Origin: Glandiceps talaboti
Taxonomy: Eukaryota > Hemichordata > Enteropneusta > Spengelidae
Direction of reading: 5' to 3'
Assembly (NCBI RefSeq): GCF_964340395.1
Contig: NC_135553.1
Coordinates: 19,055,001 to 19,119,000 of the forward strand
Length of the DNA: 64,000 nucleotides
Position 1 is the stretch's first letter, and the number at the start of each line of letters is the position of its first letter. A program made the position numbers and the translations under genes. A model generated the notes under the pieces. It saw only the letters and a list, made by a program, of their open reading frames with translations, was not told the DNA's origin and ran no database searches. Shown here piece after piece: positions 45,033-60,000 of the stretch.

Positions 45033-48000
45033 ATGGGAGCGTGCCTGAGCCTGGACGAAGAGGAACGTCGAGCTCGGGAAAGAAGCGACGCGATCGACCG
45101 CGAGCTTATGAACATGGCACGCGATGAGCAAAATATTATCAAAATTTTACTTCTAGGTAAGATAAAGTTTTATTTTCACCTATTTTCTTTTTTTTGTAAA
45201 TCATCTTTCTCACTTTGCCAAATGGGCATTACCGTATTTTGAAAGGTTAAAAAGCAAAATCAGAACTAACGGATATAAAATGTATTACCATTTTGCTGTT
45301 TACAGTACCCTAACCTAACATAATTTCACGCTTCATTCGTTTGATAACAACCCTCGAAACTCTTTGCATTCGTGACGCCTTGTCAACTATTTTTCTTGAC
45401 AACGAATTTATGAAATTCATGGCATATGTGTGATAAATATCTACTCTCTGTTTGTAGGTTTATTTAAACGGAGTGGCATGGCATGCATGAACACGATCAA
45501 ATACAAACAATACAACATCAAACCGATTGTAAAAACCTGTACCCATTTTAGGTGTCAATGCTTGCTTTGTATGGTAATTTACCAAGTTTATTATCCAGCG
45601 TTCCCAGGGGTAACATAAAGCTGTAAAAGTTAGCTATTACTCAACTTCTCCTTCTCCATTGGAATTAAGAATTTAACCATTGAATGGAAGTTTTCGTTTA
45701 TTTGGTAATAAAATGCTGTTTTTCTATAAACAATTCCCCCATTCAAAATTAAAAGTCATGATGATATCTGCAGTTCTCTGTTTGCTGTTCTTTTCTTTTT
45801 TTTTCATTTTAAAAGATTATCGAAATGTTCATAACCATAACAAGAAATACAACACCTAATCAGCAGATTAAAACGTAAAAAAAACACACAAAAAACACCC
45901 ACCCCAGATAAAAAGTCTATAAAATAATTGATTGACAATATATGTTTTCAAAATTGTATTATGCCCACTACGATGTTCAAATAGTGTATGTTTCTAGTTT
46001 TCCTGGCAGTCAAAGTTCACTTAAAAATAAATAGTGCAAAGCTAGTGGATTTAACTATGTTGATAAATGTGAGCACTGATGACTTCCAAGAGTTGAAGGT
46101 TGAAAAAATATTTTGCTAGCAGCTGAAATCTAAACTGAGGAATGTTTATGTTGTTTGCAGGTGCTGGAGAAAGCGGTAAAAGCACTCTTGTTAAACAGAT
46201 GAAAATTATTCATCATGATGGTTTCACTCAAGAGGAACTGCTAAGTTTCAAGGTGGGTGTATTATAGTATACATGTATGTAGTTAGTTTAACAATAGATG
46301 GAAAACAACTAACTTGATAGAAAACAATCTCAGTGACAATATGGTGTCTTTGACTTACTGTGTACTCCCACACATTCCAAATAGTTCTCCTTTGAGTAAA
46401 ATGCATACACAATTCTCTGGGAAGAAAAAAAGAAGGAAACATTAAAAACAGGTACAACTACAATTATAAAGACATTGTTTAGGGTAGACAAAGGAATAAG
46501 CTGTCAATAATGTGCTAATTGATTTGTGTTCAGACTGTTCATTAATCTTGAGTGCAAACATTGAGACATGTCTTAAACAAAAACAGATATAATGCAAGTA
46601 TTGGCTGTGAAAGGAAAAATGGGTGGTGACTTCGTAGTGCACTGTATGAAAGGCTTTTTTCAGTGGAAGGAGACAAGTGAATATACTCAGACATTCCTAT
46701 ACTGGCTATAGTCAAAGCATGATTCACACCATTCTAAATGCACATGCACTATTATAGTCAATATAAAAATTTCCAGAATTCAAAACAGTTTTATCTGTGT
46801 GTGTTTAGATATCATTATCATTGTGATATTTGATATGATCAGCTGTACGATATCTTCCTATCATTAAATTTGATGAACGTATTAAGTAAATTGAGTGGGT
46901 AAGTTGAGAATCAAAAGACACTGGTCAGTGGCACAATTGACTATTTGCAATGAGTTTAATGACCTAGCCACCTACTTTTGAGAAAGGGGGTACTTTTGAA
47001 ATGAAATATCAATCCTACATTAACTGCAATTATTTTTCGACATTTTATAGAAATTTAAATAAATTCAGAAATTATAATTCGAAATATAAGTTGTGTTGCA
47101 TTTTCATTCGTTTGTTTGTCTTACTTTCCGGAAACAATTAACCTGATAGGATTGAGGTTTTTTTGACATAATATCATAAACCACATACCTCTTTGCGGCA
47201 CCGTCCAAAATGTACCACCAAGAGGTCGTAAAATAAAATATAACATAAAATAATGAATAGTGCAATGGAAGATACTAGAGCTACTTATTTCGTTGCTTCA
47301 GTAGAAATGTGTGCTGTTGCTTGCAAGAATGTTTTGACACTACTAAATGCAGAATACAGATCTGTGTATATATACAACTTCCTTTCTCTCATTGGTTTTT
47401 AATTCTTGGTACCTTAAATAGAAAAATAATAATAACGGTTTATTTTAAACGCTATGACTTAATGGTCAAATTTCGATTGCTACAGCAAATTTATTACTGT
47501 CTAGTCACAGTGTAAAAATACTACATACAGAATGGACATTTTGTGGTCGACACCATAACTTCCGCTCCACATGACACCGCACATGCTGTGTAGGTGCACA
47601 TAAGAATGTCGACCTACATGTTCTATTTTGACAATAGACCTACACATGTGTAGTACTAGGGTCTATGTCTTTGCTCTAGCATTCATTAGATAAAATTTTA
47701 TTTCAGGTACTGAGCATTGTCTGTCAATGTTTGACAAAACTGTTTCTTCTGTTATTTACTTTCACATATCTGAGAAGGTTCAGAAGTTTGGAATAGTTTA
47801 GGTGCTAATAGTTGTCAATCAGTGTCTGTAAATATTCAGAAAGTAATTCAAGGATTGTGAAATAATTGTTTCCTGAAATATAATCATGTTTAATAGTTAT
47901 AAATATTTCAAGCAGGAAGCTCTGTAGGGAAACCTTGTCTTCTCCTTATCAAGATGATTCTCAACATTCAGTTCTTAATTTCAACATATCTTTAATTTGG

Positions 48001-51000
48001 CAAATGGTATAAATAAGTCACTGCAAAAATTACGATGCATTTTGACGTTAGAGATCAGTCCAAAAACTGCACCCTTCCTGAAATTGTAAGAGTTCTGTAA
48101 ATTCTAAGAGCATGGTAGACTGATAAGGCCTAATTTGGTTCCGATTACCCGACCCCATCCAGCATTTCACTGCCGACCCTAAACTTTTATTTTACATATT
48201 CAAGAAAAAAATAATAAAATCACAAAAAATGTGAAGTCTCATGAGAAATAGTGGATGCGGAAACTGACATCAACTTAAAAAAGACACTCTAAAACTGTTC
48301 TTCCAATCTGTAATGGCTTTACATCTGATAGTAAGAAATAAACAACTCAGAGTCCATTTGGAAAACAATGGAAAACCTGAACTACAAACTCACACAGAAA
48401 AAAATTATAATAAAATAAAAATAAAAAATCTACCTGCCCCACTTATTCTAAAATTGAGCGTAATCGGAACCACACAATTTTTTTTATTAGGCCTAAACAT
48501 ATACTATATCCAGCAGAATAAATAAATACATGCCAATTTCTTTTGTAATTTTATTACAAACAATCAAGTATTTGGTGAGTGATAAAATTAAGTCAAATAA
48601 TTGATTAAGTAATACCAAATTGCTAATTGGTAATGAATGCACTAAATAGTGGTCTTTTAATATTCGATGCACTTTGGAAATAAACTCTTAAAACGATTGC
48701 TTTTTCAAGAAAACTGCCAACCTATTCTCAGTTAAACTTTATATAAAAGTCATTGTACAGATTTTCGAAATAGAGGTCAAACTGATATATCAAATACATG
48801 TATCGTGTTAACAATTAACATTAGAGGAAAATAAAATATTGGTGATTTCCTTGAAAATGAGATGGTGACCCTCAAAATTTCTTTCATTGTTTCAAAATAG
48901 CAATGAACAAGCTTTCATACGGCAAAAATTGAAAATGTAGAGAGAATTGACGAAGAACTTTGATTTTCATGGAAATTTGTCACCAGGCACACATTACCTT
49001 AAAGTTGTGGATTAGTCACTCTTTCAGAATTGTCATCTAACATTTGGAGGCAAAGGAGAAATGAGTAAAAAAGCAATCAATACTTGTGAAAAGAGAATCC
49101 TGAAATCCAGACTACACACTGTTAGCTTTCAATAAAACATCTCTTTTGATATGTAAAATCACTATAATACTATTGTTTTTGCAATTGATTACATTTCAAT
49201 AGACTTTAACATTCCCAGGTACTTATTGAATCAGTCCTCCACTTCAAATTTCATGATTATATCACTGTTATTTTGATTATGCAAAACAGTCTGAGCAAAC
49301 AAGGGTTAGGAATGTCTGTAAGTGTTAAAAAAAATATTGTAACAATACTTAAATCAATATGTAAACTTTTGATATAAGAGAGTTTGGTTAGTGTATTTAA
49401 AATCATAAATTCTGAACATCATGGTTGTGGATTAGTGTGTCTCTATTGAATGATTGGGAACAACAAGCTGACACACACACACATCACACAACATGTGAAA
49501 GGGTAGACAATTGTGTTAGGGCAAGTATTGGACGATAAATTTTACCAGACAGCTTTTTATGCAGTTGTATAACCTAAGGGTATATACTATATAGACAAGG
49601 TGTCCTCAGCAGTTTATCAAACAAGTCAAGTGCTCCCCTGAGTACAGTTATCATCATTGTACTACTACTAGCAGCATATCAGATAAGGGGTAGATAAGGT
49701 TTGTCTGAATTTAAACACCTTCCTGTCATTAAACTTGACCTTACTGTTTAAACAAACATCAAGTTTGACATTGAAATAGTGTTATTACCAAGGTTTGGGA
49801 ACCCACCTGACAAAATAGGTGGTAGGAAATCCTTGTCAAAATGACTAGGAATTTAAGCATACTTTTTATCAAAAACAATGTGAAACTGAGAGTTCCATTC
49901 TAGGTGAAAGGTTATGAAAACTCAGTATGTGGTACTCAGTGTCATGGTTAAAGTACATATATCAGTATCTAATAAGAGATGATCACACAATGTCACACAA
50001 GCTTAAATAAGCGAATTTCGTTCGTTTAGGGGGAGCTCGGGGGTGTGGCATCAATGTGATTGCTGAACTTCATTTTCGCACTTCTATCCAAAATTCAACA
50101 GAAAACTTTCACTCCTTCAATGATTTACTACTGGGATGTTGATAAGTTGAAAAACTTTACTTCTAATGTGAGATATGGTGCTGGGTTTCTGGTAGTATTT
50201 TAATGTGTTTACAATCATGTTTTGTATTTACTACTGAGATGTTGATAAGATGAAAAACTTTACTTCTAATGTGAGATATGGTGCTGGGTTTCTGGCAGTA
50301 TTTTAATGTGTTTACAATCATGTTTTTATATTATTATTACATCGATTGTAGTGGTGTGACCGCTAAAGTTCTCACCATAGTTTACAGCATCATATATAAA
50401 TATTTGATGTCACACTTGTTTAGGGGGAGAGGGAGGGGGTTTTGACCTAAATGAATGATGTCCATTTGTTGAGCTTGTGCGACACTGTGCGGTTGTCCAT
50501 AAAATAAGCTAGAATCCAGTTGTGTGGGGATTTTTGGCTCTCATTTTGTGTATCCAAACCTAAAATTAAATGATAATTTCCCACAGTGATGTTAATATGG
50601 TAATCATATTTACATCCTACAGTTCAACCATCCAAGCTGGTTCTAATCACATGGTGATGCTACTGACATCAACTCACACCGAGACTTATTAAAAAAACAA
50701 TGAGAATTTATGCCTGCTTTCTGGCCGAAGCTTCGTTAAAATATAAGGCATTAGTGAAATGCCAGGCATAGCAAGGGAAAGGCAAGCGCCAAATGTCTAG
50801 ACCACTATTACGGAAAATTCGGTCAATTGTCATTTTTCTGAAAAAAATCAACAAGGTAAATAATAATAATAAAAATTGTGTGGTTTCGATAATGCCTCTC
50901 AAAATAGAGTGGGTATGGGTAGAATTTTTTTTTCAAATTCGAGGATCTGTTCAAATGTTTACAGATTTACAGAGGTCAACAGAGACTTCTCAGTGATGTA

Positions 51001-54000
51001 ATTACACTTTCTGTACGATATGCAGAAGACATCGTGTGGTATGCTGTATTCCATCAGTGTGTTTTGATGACACCATGCGATGACGTCTTCAAATCTCACT
51101 ATTTCTTCGATAATTTTTTCGAATTATCTAAAAAAAAAGTTTAGGGTGTCAGTAAAAAACTAGGTTGGGTCAGGTTACTGGAACCAAACAATTTTTTTTT
51201 GTTGGCCTCCCAGAGGTTTAGTAAAAGCAGATATTAAACTGATATATTTAATATTAATAGATTAGATATGGAAATCACATCATAAAGGCAATGATTCTTG
51301 GTATAATATATCATTAGATTTGACTTGATAGCGTAAACAGATTGTTTGAAGATGTTTTGATTTAATTATAGTACATCAAACTTTATTAACGTCATTCAGT
51401 TTTAACATGCTGGAAAACGAAAGCGAAATAATGTCATAATATAGTGGTCTTGATAGCAAGTAAGCATGCTATATAGTCTAATGTTACAAGATTGCCTGCA
51501 GTCAAGAAATAGATATATGAGTTTTATCACAACAACATGCTGTATTTACTGCTGAGATGAATATGTCAGAACCAAGTCCCTTCTATAATATTCATGGATT
51601 ATGTTTGTCATTATAAGGCCAGCCCAATTTATTTTTATGTTTCCCATCGTAACACCTTAAAGAGAATGGGTTGGTGTAGGTTGAATAAAAAAAATTTCTT
51701 TTGTGATGTATGTATATATGTACATAGTAGTGATTCAAACAATTCTCGGTACCTGCAATAGAATATTACTGCCTAGGCACATCATAAAAATCATGAACAT
51801 TTGATTTCTTGGGCGACACCACAACTTCCGCTCCACCCATGAAAATAAGTCAACCTTCGTGTTCTATTTTGATCCTCTAGCATGAGGTAAAAAGCTATTG
51901 AAGATGTTGAGAATAAGTCAACCATCTTGTTCTATTTTGACCCTCTAGCATGAGGTAAAAAGCTATTGCACGTACTGAGAATGAGTCAACCTTCATGTTC
52001 TATTTTGATCCTCTAGCATGAGGTAAAAAGCTATTGCAGGTACTTAGAATTTTATTATCGTACTTTAACACTCTGTGAATAACTTAGAAATGAGTCAAGA
52101 AAGTCAGACAGAAACTATGAACCATTTGGTTTTATTGATCCTCTTTCTACCAGGGAGTTATTTCTTTGTGCACAAAAAAAGTTGGGAAAAACAGGATTAA
52201 TACGTCCTGAATTTCAGGACGATGATTTCCACCCAGATACTCTTTTTATGGGGTCACCATCTTACCATGAGTGATGTTGTGATTTTCTAATAATACTGGT
52301 GTATTTTGTTCGATTGAAAGAACATACATGTAGGGTCTGTCGGGTGATGAGAAACACACAAGTAACCAGGGTTGCCATATCATGAATAACAGAAGTGATG
52401 TTATCTCCAAAGAATGATGAATTTATGATAAATTATTATTTGATAGTATGATAAATTATAGATATATATACAATGTGTAGACCTATCGTATCTAGTGTAA
52501 TATTATTCCATGTACAATTTATCATAAATTATATAATTATGTTTTATCTGCATCAATAATGTTTGATCCATTGTAATATATATGCCAATTTAGAAATATA
52601 CATATTTCTTTTATCAAACAGGACAGTAATATGCTAATTTTTATCTTCCTACAAATTTATGGAAATAAACGCGTGGTGGTGTTACAGATGTTACAAGATT
52701 AAAATAATCGGTTTGTATGGTAGAGTAAATATGTAATCACATATGTTACACTGGATGTGTATTAGTCAATTGAATGGATTGAAGGTTATGTTTGTACTAT
52801 AACTGTAAATGTATTGTTTACTACTATTTTGATGCTGATCTCTAGAACCAGTGTCACACATGTAGATTTTAATAATGTGCCATGATTTTGTGTATTTCTG
52901 TTTTTATTAGCACAACTGAACTTGTTCAGTAGTGCTATAGGGATCGCCCGGCGTCTGTCTGTCTGTCTGTGTGTGTGTGTGTGTGTGTGTAAACAACTTA
53001 AAGTCAAAAACCGCTGAACCGATTACCACGATATTTGGTGGGGCCATTACTTTGGGTGTCTAGTTGGGAAATTGTTCAAATCAAAATGATCGCATCACAG
53101 GTGTGTGATTTGGGTAAAAAAATGTGATTTTTGGTCAAAAAACTTAAACTCAGAAACTACTGGGCAGATTGGTGCGAAATTTGGTGGGAACATTCTTAAG
53201 GGGGTGTAAAGTAAGATTTGTTCATGACGGGATGATTCCATCAGTGATATGCAAATTAGGGCTAAAAATGTGTCTTTTTGGTTAAAAATCTATAATTCTA
53301 AAATTACTGAGCAGATTGGGCTGAAATTTAATGGGAATGTATCTAGGGATGTATGGACGAAGAAATATTAAGCATACCATGATTCCATGAGTGATATGCA
53401 AATTAGGTGTAAAAATGTTCATTTTTGGTCAAAAACTTATATCTCAAAAAGTACTTGGTCAGTTAGTCTGAAACTTGGTGAGATGTTTCTGAAACTGTTA
53501 TTCTGCAGATTTTCTTAAAAACATTTTGACAAAATTGGCCCTAGCGACCATGACCACGCCCTTTAGCAACAACCAAATGGCAGTATATTTTGGTAAAATA
53601 ACAACATCATCTGGTAAGCAAGTGAGTAAACATTCAAAAAATGTATGCAAATACCCTAGCAACCATGACCACGCCCATAGCAACAGCCAAACGGTGGTGT
53701 AGTTCACAAAGATAACAACAGGGTGTAATAGATAATTGAATAAACATCCAAAAAATGTATGTAAATTTGCATAGCAACAAGACCACACCCATAACAACAG
53801 CCAAATAATCACGTATATTACAAAGATAACAGGAATAGAAAGACAGATGAATAAACATTCAAAAAATGTATGCAAATACCCTAGTAACCATGACCACGCC
53901 CATAGCAACAGCAAAACGGTGGTGTATTTCACAAAGATAACAACAGGGTTTAATAGACAATTGAATAAACATTCAAAAAATGTATGTAAATTTTCCTAGC

Positions 54001-57000
54001 AACAAGACCACGCCCATAGCAACAGCCAAATGATCACGTATATTGCAAAGGATAGCGACATGGTTGGATAGACAAATGGATAGTCATTCAGCAAATAAAC
54101 ACCTATTGTTAGCATAGACTAGCATATGGATAAACATTTTTAAAAACTACAGTTGTGCTACAACGCCATTGGCGGTATTTTTACTATTCCCCACTACTTT
54201 TCAGAATATATACTATGCTCAGATTACAAATGTGAGTTTCACTCTAAGGTGACATACTTTGTAAAGCTGGATTTGGGATGCCATTCACATTGAATTTTTT
54301 GTACCCTACTCAGAGTCAACATTAATTGTTCATATTTGGAGTTTTTTATGTTGGGTAAGACAACAGTCGACTCAACGGGCTAAATGTGAACCCTTAATAA
54401 TAATCACATAGTTGTAACTAGAACTACATGATTTCATTGTTGTTATCATTTTTTTGACGCAATCTTTATTTTACTTGTAGAAGCATGTATGAAACTGATC
54501 AGTCTCGGGTATCAGCATCCATCAAATTTATGATTTGTTGACAAACAATTAAATGGTGTTTACCTTTTATTAGTTCTGTTTACACATGGATATCAAGTCA
54601 AGTACACACAAGCGTGTGCCCTCTAACTAAGCCAAATGTGTTGTGCCATTGATCTCAAATTTGGTGTTTCCCTGTCTCTCACTATGTAGTATTAAATAAC
54701 TCATAAGAAAACCTACTTTTTATGTGTACACATAATTTTGGTGCATAGTAAACCAGCGATAAACTCATGGGATTCAAAGACATAGAACTCTTAACCAGAC
54801 TTGAACTTGTCCTTTTATTCAAACTCAAGTTATGCCATACTCAAGTCCATCTGTGTTGAAAAGTTTGTCATACCATATCACTGTAATTGGACTGATACTT
54901 ATTTGTACTACAAACTTATCTGTATATAACAGTACCATCAGTGTAATAGATACACATTATAATATTACTAATTAATAAGGAGGGTTACTGAATTCAAGTT
55001 GTCTGTATTTATTGACAAACAAAAACAGAAAATACTGAAAAGCATCATTATTCAGATATATTTAAAAAGGTGTGAACAAAATTAGGAAACTGTACAAGAT
55101 CTATTCCTACACTATGCCAGACAGTTGTTCAATGTTGATTGACTTTATCAAGAAACAGTTTGTTACTTTGGAAGCACTTTCCACCTTATCTGAACATAAT
55201 AGACTTATAGTTCTAGATATAACACACACTTATAGTTCTAGATATAACACACACTTGTAGTTCTAGATATAACACACAATTGTAGTTCTAGATATAACGC
55301 ACACTTGTAGTTCTAGATATAACACACACTTATAGTTCTAGATATAACACACACTTGTAGTTCCAGATATAACACACACTTTTAGTTCTAGATATAACGC
55401 ACACTTGTAGTTCAAGATATAACACACACTTGTAGTTCTAGATATAACACCTACTTTGAAATGAAATAGACCAGGCTCTAGATATAACACTGTCACCTAT
55501 TTTGGACAGATAAAATAATGAAAATATTAATTCCAGTGATGTAGGATGGGGAGTACCACAGTACCAGCATGGTAATAATATTACTATCCCATTTCATTTC
55601 AAAATTATGAGTGATGGTAGGTGTCAGTTCCCAGTCACTCAATCATATTAATAGTTTGTTATATATATGCAACCGATCCATCACATACTTCCTATTACAT
55701 AGGCATACTGCTAGTATTTCTATTCTATTCTGTTCTAATCCATTATCACATTTAGTAGAGGAATGAATGGTTATGGAGATTGTATTCACAGCTGTTGTCG
55801 CATTTTATTATATTTCAATTTAAATACCACTACAGGCTCCCTTTTTTTGGCAGTTTGTATGAAAACCTGAATGCATAATATAATAATGCTTAATATGATC
55901 TCCCAATTCAAGGTTAGGATATTAATAGGGGTGTCATGGATTGCTTTTTATGTGTGTACAAGTGCTAATGGGTTTTATTGGTGAAATAAAGTAAAATGCA
56001 AACAAAATATAATGATTTTTAAATTTTGCAAATACAGTAAAATGGATGGAAATAGGTGAAAATTTGACAAATACTTATTAAAAAAGTGACATGTAGCATA
56101 TCAAATGAAGGTCTACACTTTCAACCATTGCTAGACATTCATTTTAGATATGATTTGTCTAGACTCAAAGGCTGACTTTAAATATCTACTGAATGTAAAT
56201 AACTATGTAATCTATACAATGTATATGGGAATTACATGTATCTAGCTAGTAGTGGATGTCTTAGGTGGAAGTGAGACAATTGTTCCCCATAAAAATTACT
56301 CTAACTTCCTACAGTTTTATGAAGGGTACATAAGACTTATTAAATTATTTCCAAAGTTTTACCATTGAAATGGATGAGCCAAGATCTCATGGAAATATAA
56401 CAGGTGTGTTTTTGTCGCAAACTTGAGTGGTCCATTTTCTAGGATTATTCAGATTGGCATGGCAAGACATGAATTATGGAAGTTTGGTAGTATATATTAA
56501 AATTATGATCAAGCTGGGGAGCTAGAGTTAGGGGAGCTTTAATAGACTCCTTAACTTACCAAAATTTTTGATACTCGGTTGAATGGTTTAGCTACAAGGT
56601 GTTCTACTACTAGATATGAAGACTGAAGAAAATTTAATTATGAATGAAATAAAATGATGTTACAATGTATACATACAGTTGATTTATGTATATAACATAC
56701 TTTTAATTTCATAAATGTAATGCCAACATGTGGTACATAAATATACAGGTACTTAAATAATTTTTCGTAAATTAAACACCGGTTTTATTACCCTGTTTCT
56801 TTTCAGCTTTTTAATTTTAATGAAGTAATACCGTAAAATTTCACTAAATTGTACAGAGTTTTTTTTCAACCTAATTAATTATTACAAAACATTGTTATCC
56901 TCAATTGGCAAAGCCATGGCAGGAGATACTAAATATTGCATTCTGTCCATCCATGCAATCTGTCTGTTTGTTTGCACCTATATCTTTTACATGAAGTGGC

Positions 57001-60000
57001 CAAAGTCTTTCAAATTTGGTACAAAGGTGAAATAATTACCGAACCCTAAGCAATCTGATAGTGTATTGGGACAACTGATAGTATATCGGCGAAAATTAAA
57101 GGATATCGGGTCCAATACGTGAAAACCCTCTGGGGAGAACACTGTAATAGGCAAATGTACACTCTTTACTTTCTCTATATTTTCATATTTTCAAGGTGTG
57201 GAAGCATGCATACTATATTTTAGCATATGCAAAATCTCTAGTTTCGCTGTAATTTCAAATTTTGATGAATGGCAACCATATTTGTCATTTATAAAAAGAA
57301 CTTGACCGTGACCTTGAAGGTAAAATATCAAAATCTAACTGTTTGGCATTTCACTTTGTTAATAATCTTGTGGAAAGGTAATACAGAATATAGGACAACT
57401 TTAGTATGAACTGACGTGTTGTGTTCATACAACATTTGATGGAATGGAGGCTATATTTGTCCCTGTCGGCAGTTTGACCCCGTCAAATAACGCAGGTTTT
57501 CCCCGGTACTTCAGTTTCCTCCTGCTTCTTTAATACTAGGACACTGCTCTTGTGGTGACCATTCATCAAAAATTTTCCAAATTTATTTGAACGAATAAAG
57601 ATTATTATTATTTGAAATTGTTGTCAAAATAAAGTGAGATGTAATATACATGTATGTATGCAGAGTCTTCTTTTAGGTGTCTACCCATGATATCAAATAT
57701 ATTTCTTGTGGTATTAGTAAAGTTAACCATTGTTGTCAAACATCAAAATCAATCCTTTTCATGTGATATACATCCTTTAGTATTTGAATGTTATATGTAC
57801 TTATTGGACAAATTAATTATCTCGAAGCTGATATAAAGTTTGATGGAAGGACAGCCACATTTGTCAGAAAAAAAATATACTGAAGTTTGGGTATACTAGT
57901 TTAGGATATGTGTTCAACGAGGACTTGTTAAAATGATTTATATCTACCTTCATGGTGTTTTTTTTTATTCTTTACAGCCAGCTGTTCTTGATAACTTGGT
58001 CAGTTCTATGAAATTTGTATTAACTGGTATGGGTTGGTTAAGGATTAATTTAGTCATTCCTAAAAACAAGGTAAGTTGTACAGTAATGGAATGGAATAAC
58101 ATATATTTTTAGTTTAAAGAACTTGAAGTCACAGCTTAGTACAACACTATCCATTGAACTGTTCATGTTACTAATTCAATATACAGATGAAAGAAAAGTG
58201 GCACAAACTGAGTTGATAAGCTTTTCACTATTTAAAGTGAAAATACTTATGTAATAAACTCAATTAAACTATTTAAAAATGATTCTACTGTCAATACATG
58301 TCTTCTATAACATTACAATTGTCTTCTGGCATCGTTAAAACAGTTGATTGCATACTAGAATTTTCCTGAACCTTTTGATACGTATTATAAATTACGTCAT
58401 CAGATCGTTTTTAAATTATATTTTGGTAGCAGGTCTGAGTTTTGAGTTTAGTTAATTACACAAGTGATGGCTATTAAAGTGTGCTCCAGTAAGTACAATA
58501 CTGCAAGTACTTATAAATATGCAGCATAAGCTACACCCAAACAAGTGTAAACACCGTTTGTGCCCTGTTATGAAATATCAATGCATGCCCCTTATAACAT
58601 TACAATGGTCTTTTAAAATTATTAGAACAGTTTATTATATAGTACATATTTCCTCAACACTTTTTTGCATACAGTGAAATAAATTAAATTGACTTGTTTA
58701 TAGGATGTACCTGGCGTTTTTTTTCAGTCAGTGCAAATGATTGTTACAAGTATGCTTCAGTGAACAAAAATACTGCAAGTACTTTTTACACATATGCCGC
58801 AAAAATTAATCCGAAAACTTATATTAAATTCAGCTTGTGCCCATTCAGTAGGAGACTGGGCCACTGCTAGAACAATAAATGTAAAACAACTTTCAATTTG
58901 ATGTTTCTTTGCAATTGTGTGAAATTTTAATATATGATTTGACATCATAAAATTACTCTCCAGAATCAAATGTTTATTAACAATAAGTATTTTTCTGACT
59001 AAAATGTAGTTCAAGCTTGTCTTTTGATTTATTCCGAAATGATGAATTCTTACATGAGTGGCAGCAGGTAGTTCTCCCATACATAGTGTATACTTATTGT
59101 GTATAACTTTAAGGGAAAGTGGCTTCATTTCCTGGAGTGGTGTCCCCTTTAAAGTGCCAGTAATTCTCTTTAATTTTCAGTAAATTTTGACAGAAAAAAT
59201 ACAAATTAATTCATAGCATGACTTCTTTTTAAACTACATGTACTTTTCTTTTGATTTATTCCGAAATGATGAATTTTTACAAAGTGAGTGACAGCAGGCA
59301 GTTCTACCATACAGTGTATAAGTGAAAATGTACACTCTAAACTTTCACTGATCTCATATACCTGCTGTTCTGTGATCAAATCCTGACAATCCGTTCAATG
59401 TATACCTATATATACAAATTACAATACAAACATGTACATGGTTACCGATAAAATATTATGGCGCCTTACTTTGTCAGCATGTTTTTCACTTTCCAAATTG
59501 ACACAGAATTTGATTCCCAGTTGATGAATGAATATTTCCTTTATTTCAGCTTACTTGATTAAATTGTGCCATATTACAGCAAATTGCAATGACGCTGTCA
59601 TCTTGAAAAACATATGAATCAAAGAATTCATTCTTTTCTTAAAATGCAAAGTGATAAAAATAGCAAGAATTTCATTCTACAGTAATACAGTCCTTCATGT
59701 TTTAATATAGGTTCAAATTTTAATGTGTTTTTTTTATTCATTTTTGATATTGTGCAAATTTCCTCAATTTCATCAACTCAAAATAAAAGGGATGCTATGT
59801 AAAAAAAATGTCTAATATGTGACTCAATAATTTGTTATCAGGTTGTATACAGGAAATTGTATTTATGCTCACTGCCTTGAGAAATCATGTGCCTTGGGGC
59901 CAATTTTCACTGAAAATCAAATTTTTCATAATCTCTCCAAACTTTCCATATGGAACTTGGAAGTTTGCTTAGAGTCCTTTTGAAATGATAAAAGTAATTT

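Noticed and set aside
55190-55458. CRISPR-like appearance of regularly spaced repeats
   Set aside because: Units are directly contiguous with no unique spacers and the DNA is eukaryotic; it is an ordinary satellite.
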